Positions 4,981 to 6,624 of a DNA stretch of 6,624 bases are shown one piece after another; positions within the stretch are counted from its first letter, which is position 1, and each line of letters opens with the position of its first letter. This DNA is from DASRHG01 sp035650655 (GTDB taxonomy: Bacteria > Desulfobacterota > Binatia > DP-6). The position numbers and the translations under genes are program-made. Below the pieces are notes generated by a model. The model was given only the letters and a program-made list of their open reading frames with translations. It had not been told where the DNA came from and made no database searches. The stretch is from the NCBI GenBank assembly GCA_035650655.1, contig DASRHG010000147.1, positions 1-6,624 on the forward strand. The letters are read 5' to 3'.

Positions 4981-5990
4981 AGCTCTCCGCCGTCGTCGGC
5001 CACGCCCGCGTCGTGGCGCGGCTCGGCGCCGCCGCCGCGAGCGGCCGGGTGCCGCACGCCGTGCTCGTCCTCGGACCCGCGGGCGTCGGCAAGCGCGCCG
5101 TCGCCGACGCGTTCGCCGCCCGGCTCCTCTGCGACACGCCCGTCGGGGTGGACGCGTGCGGGACGTGCGCGCAGTGCACGCGCGTCGCCGCCGGGACGCA
5201 CCCCGACCTCCAGGTCGTCGTCCGGGAGAGCGAGCGGCGCGACATCCGGATCGAGCAGGTGCGCGAGCTCGCCCGCTGGCTCGGGCTCCAGCCGCTCATG
5301 ACCCGCCGCAAGATCGCGATCGTCGACGAAGCGCAGTGCCTGAACGAGAGCGCGCAGAACGCGCTCCTGAAGACGCTCGAGGAGCCGCCCCCGTCCTCGG
5401 TGCTCGTGCTCCTCTCGACCTCGGCGGCGCTCATGCTCCCGACCGTTCGCTCGCGGTGCCAGGTCCTGCGGCTCGACCCGCTCTCCGCGGACGCGGTGGT
5501 CACGGTCCTCGTCGCGCGGGGCCTCGAGCCCGCGCGCGCCGCCCGCCTGGCACCGCTCGCCGAGGGCGCGCCGGGGCGGGTCCTCGCGCTCGAGGCCGAA
5601 GCGGCGGCGCGCGCGCGCGAGCGCGTCCTCGCCGAGCTGCCGCGGCTCGCCGCCCTCGACGCGCCGGCGCTCGGCCACCTCGCCCAGGACCTCGCCCGCG
5701 GCCCGTCCGACGCCGCCCTTGCGACGGCGCTCGCCTGGTACCGGGACGTCCTCCACGCGCACGTCGCCGGCGACGCGATCCCGCCCGCGAACGCCGACGT
5801 CGCGGCCGCGGTCCGGGAGGCCGCCGCCGGCACGTCGGTGCCGCGGCTGCTTCGCCAACTCACCGTCGTCTGTGATACGATCGACGGCATCTCGCGGAAC
5901 GCGAACCGCACGTTGGCGCTCGAGACGATGCTCCTTCGGCTCCGCGCGGTCGACCGCGGCGACGACATCGAATGGACAGGCAGCAGGTAG
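4977..5990 (+). CDS. holB: DNA polymerase III delta-prime subunit (clamp-loader ATPase family)
   Basis: A 337-residue AAA+ protein of the replication clamp loader, which opens the sliding clamp with delta and gamma/tau. It begins with the family pattern VVGHARVVARLGAAAASGRVPHAVL (residues 6-30 in the protein), then Walker A GPAGVGKR (33-40). A zinc module follows with C52, C61, C64 and C67. A Walker B-like KIAIVDEAQ is at 112-120, then ESAQNALLKTLEEPP (124-138), and the SRC motif at 159-161 typical of clamp-loader subunits. Walker A ends in Lys-Arg, not Lys-Thr/Ser, so ATP hydrolysis may be weak, consistent with the structural role of delta-prime. The C-terminal collar region (about 200-325) is helical and Ala/Leu/Arg-rich. 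GTG 4977 forms a GTGA overlap with tmk. The 3' end overlaps ricT by 19 bases. The tmk-holB adjacency is common in bacteria and supports the assignment. Confidence 0.94.
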   Translation: MKLSAVVGHARVVARLGAAAASGRVPHAVLVLGPAGVGKRAVADAFAARLLCDTPVGVDACGTCAQCTRVAAGTHPDLQVVVRESERRDIRIEQVRELARWLGLQPLMTRRKIAIVDEAQCLNESAQNALLKTLEEPPPSSVLVLLSTSAALMLPTVRSRCQVLRLDPLSADAVVTVLVARGLEPARAARLAPLAEGAPGRVLALEAEAAARARERVLAELPRLAALDAPALGHLAQDLARGPSDAALATALAWYRDVLHAHVAGDAIPPANADVAAAVREAAAGTSVPRLLRQLTVVCDTIDGISRNANRTLALETMLLRLRAVDRGDDIEWTGSR

Positions 5991-6624
5991 GCGACGCGGC
6001 GCTCGCCGTCGGCATCCGCTTCCGCCCGAGCGGCAAGGTCTACGACTTCGACCCCGGACCTTTCGTCCTCGCGCGCGAGGACCGCGTCCTCGTCGAGACG
6101 GAGCGGGGACCGTCGCTCGGGACCGTCGTCGTCCCCCCGCACGAGCGCGATCGCCAGAAGGCGGGCGACCGGCCGCTCCAGCGCGTCCTCAAGAAGGCCG
6201 ACGCGCGCGACCTCGCGCGGGAGGACCGGAACCTCCAGCGCGAGCGGCAGTCGTACCGCGTCGCGCTCGATCTCGTCCGCGCGCGCTACCTGCCGATGAA
6301 GCTGGTGAAGGCCGAGAGCGCGCTCGACGGCGGCAAGGTCACCTTCTACTTCAACGCCGAGACCCGGCTCGACGTCCGCGATCTCTCGCGGGCGATCGGC
6401 GAAGCGCTCCGCGTGCGCGTCGAGCTCAAGCAGATCGGCGCGCGCGACGAGTCGAAGGCGATCGGCGGCGTCGGGCCGTGCGGGCGCGAGCTCTGCTGCT
6501 CGTCGTGGCTCCAGGAATTCCAGCCCGTGTCCGTGAAGATGGCGAAGGAGCAGGGGCTCGCGCTCAACCCGTCGAAGCTCGCGGGCATGTGCGGGCGGCT
6601 CAAGTGCTGCCTGCGCTACGAGTA
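5972..6624 (+). CDS. ricT: PSP1-domain protein RicT/YaaT, 3' end outside window
   Basis: The first 217 codons of an open frame that runs off the right edge, starting at ATG 5972 inside the last 19 bases of holB. The N-terminal AVGIRFRPSGKVYDFDPGPF (residues 12-31) matches the start of RicT/YaaT proteins. The PSP1 core follows, with GGVGPCGRELCCSSWLQEFQ (165-184), PVSVKMAKEQGLALNPSKL (185-203) and CGRLKCCLRYE (207-217). Six cysteines (C170, C175, C176, C207, C212, C213) are the conserved set. In Bacillus subtilis RicT acts with RicA and RicF in an iron-sulfur complex that affects RNase Y cleavage, sporulation and competence; the role in this organism is unknown. Residues 75-100 are highly charged and probably helical. 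Position directly after holB is the usual bacterial arrangement. No Shine-Dalgarno site is evident, so coupling to holB is likely. Confidence 0.95.
   Translation, partial: MDRQQVGDAALAVGIRFRPSGKVYDFDPGPFVLAREDRVLVETERGPSLGTVVVPPHERDRQKAGDRPLQRVLKKADARDLAREDRNLQRERQSYRVALDLVRARYLPMKLVKAESALDGGKVTFYFNAETRLDVRDLSRAIGEALRVRVELKQIGARDESKAIGGVGPCGRELCCSSWLQEFQPVSVKMAKEQGLALNPSKLAGMCGRLKCCLRYE

Noticed and set aside
4665..6142. Overlapping long minus-strand frames opposite tmk, holB and the start of ricT
   Set aside because: They are antisense to three recognisable genes and have shadow-type composition.
6346..6603. 85-residue minus-strand open frame
   Set aside because: It is antisense to the conserved PSP1 core of ricT and has no supporting motif.

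Overview
The window is very GC-rich: 60-base lines I counted by hand run from about 65% to 80% GC. It reads as a chromosomal segment of a Gram-negative-type bacterium. The extreme GC, the type IV pilus or type II secretion genes, a DivK-like regulator and a tmk-holB-ricT cluster would suit the Myxococcota/Desulfobacterota/Binatota/Methylomirabilota kind of lineage. That placement is inference; there is no rRNA or other taxonomic marker here. All supported genes are on the + strand and the region is densely packed.

Region 1 (1-1072): the C-terminal end of a secreted, Ser/Thr-rich, cysteine-containing protein that looks like a type IV pilin, a strong GC-rich hairpin that probably ends its transcript, then a full-length bifunctional prepilin peptidase/N-methylase (pilD).

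Region 2 (1180-3501): a tight operon of four minor pilin/pseudopilin genes, joined by 4-base GTGA or ATGA start/stop overlaps: a FimT/GspH-like, a PilV/GspI-like and a PilW/GspJ-like protein, and a PilX/GspK-position protein with an unusual beta-rich C-terminus. The first three have a clear class III signal (G, then a hydrophobic residue, then Glu at +5), so PilD, encoded just upstream, is the likely processing enzyme. The fourth lacks Glu+5. No pilY1 is present in the window.

Region 3 (3504-4271): two stand-alone CheY-like receiver-domain proteins. The first starts 2 bases after the last pilin gene, so it is probably co-transcribed with the pilin operon. No kinase is present.

Region 4 (4351-6624): a housekeeping cluster of thymidylate kinase (tmk), DNA polymerase III delta-prime (holB) and a PSP1/RicT protein that runs off the right edge. 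Here too the genes overlap.

No tRNA, rRNA, CRISPR array, insertion sequence or phage gene was seen. Most of the content belongs to known families. The least ordinary parts are the beta-rich PilX/GspK-position protein, the calcium-loop-like motif in the PilW-like protein, and the coupling of orphan response regulators to a minor-pilin operon.
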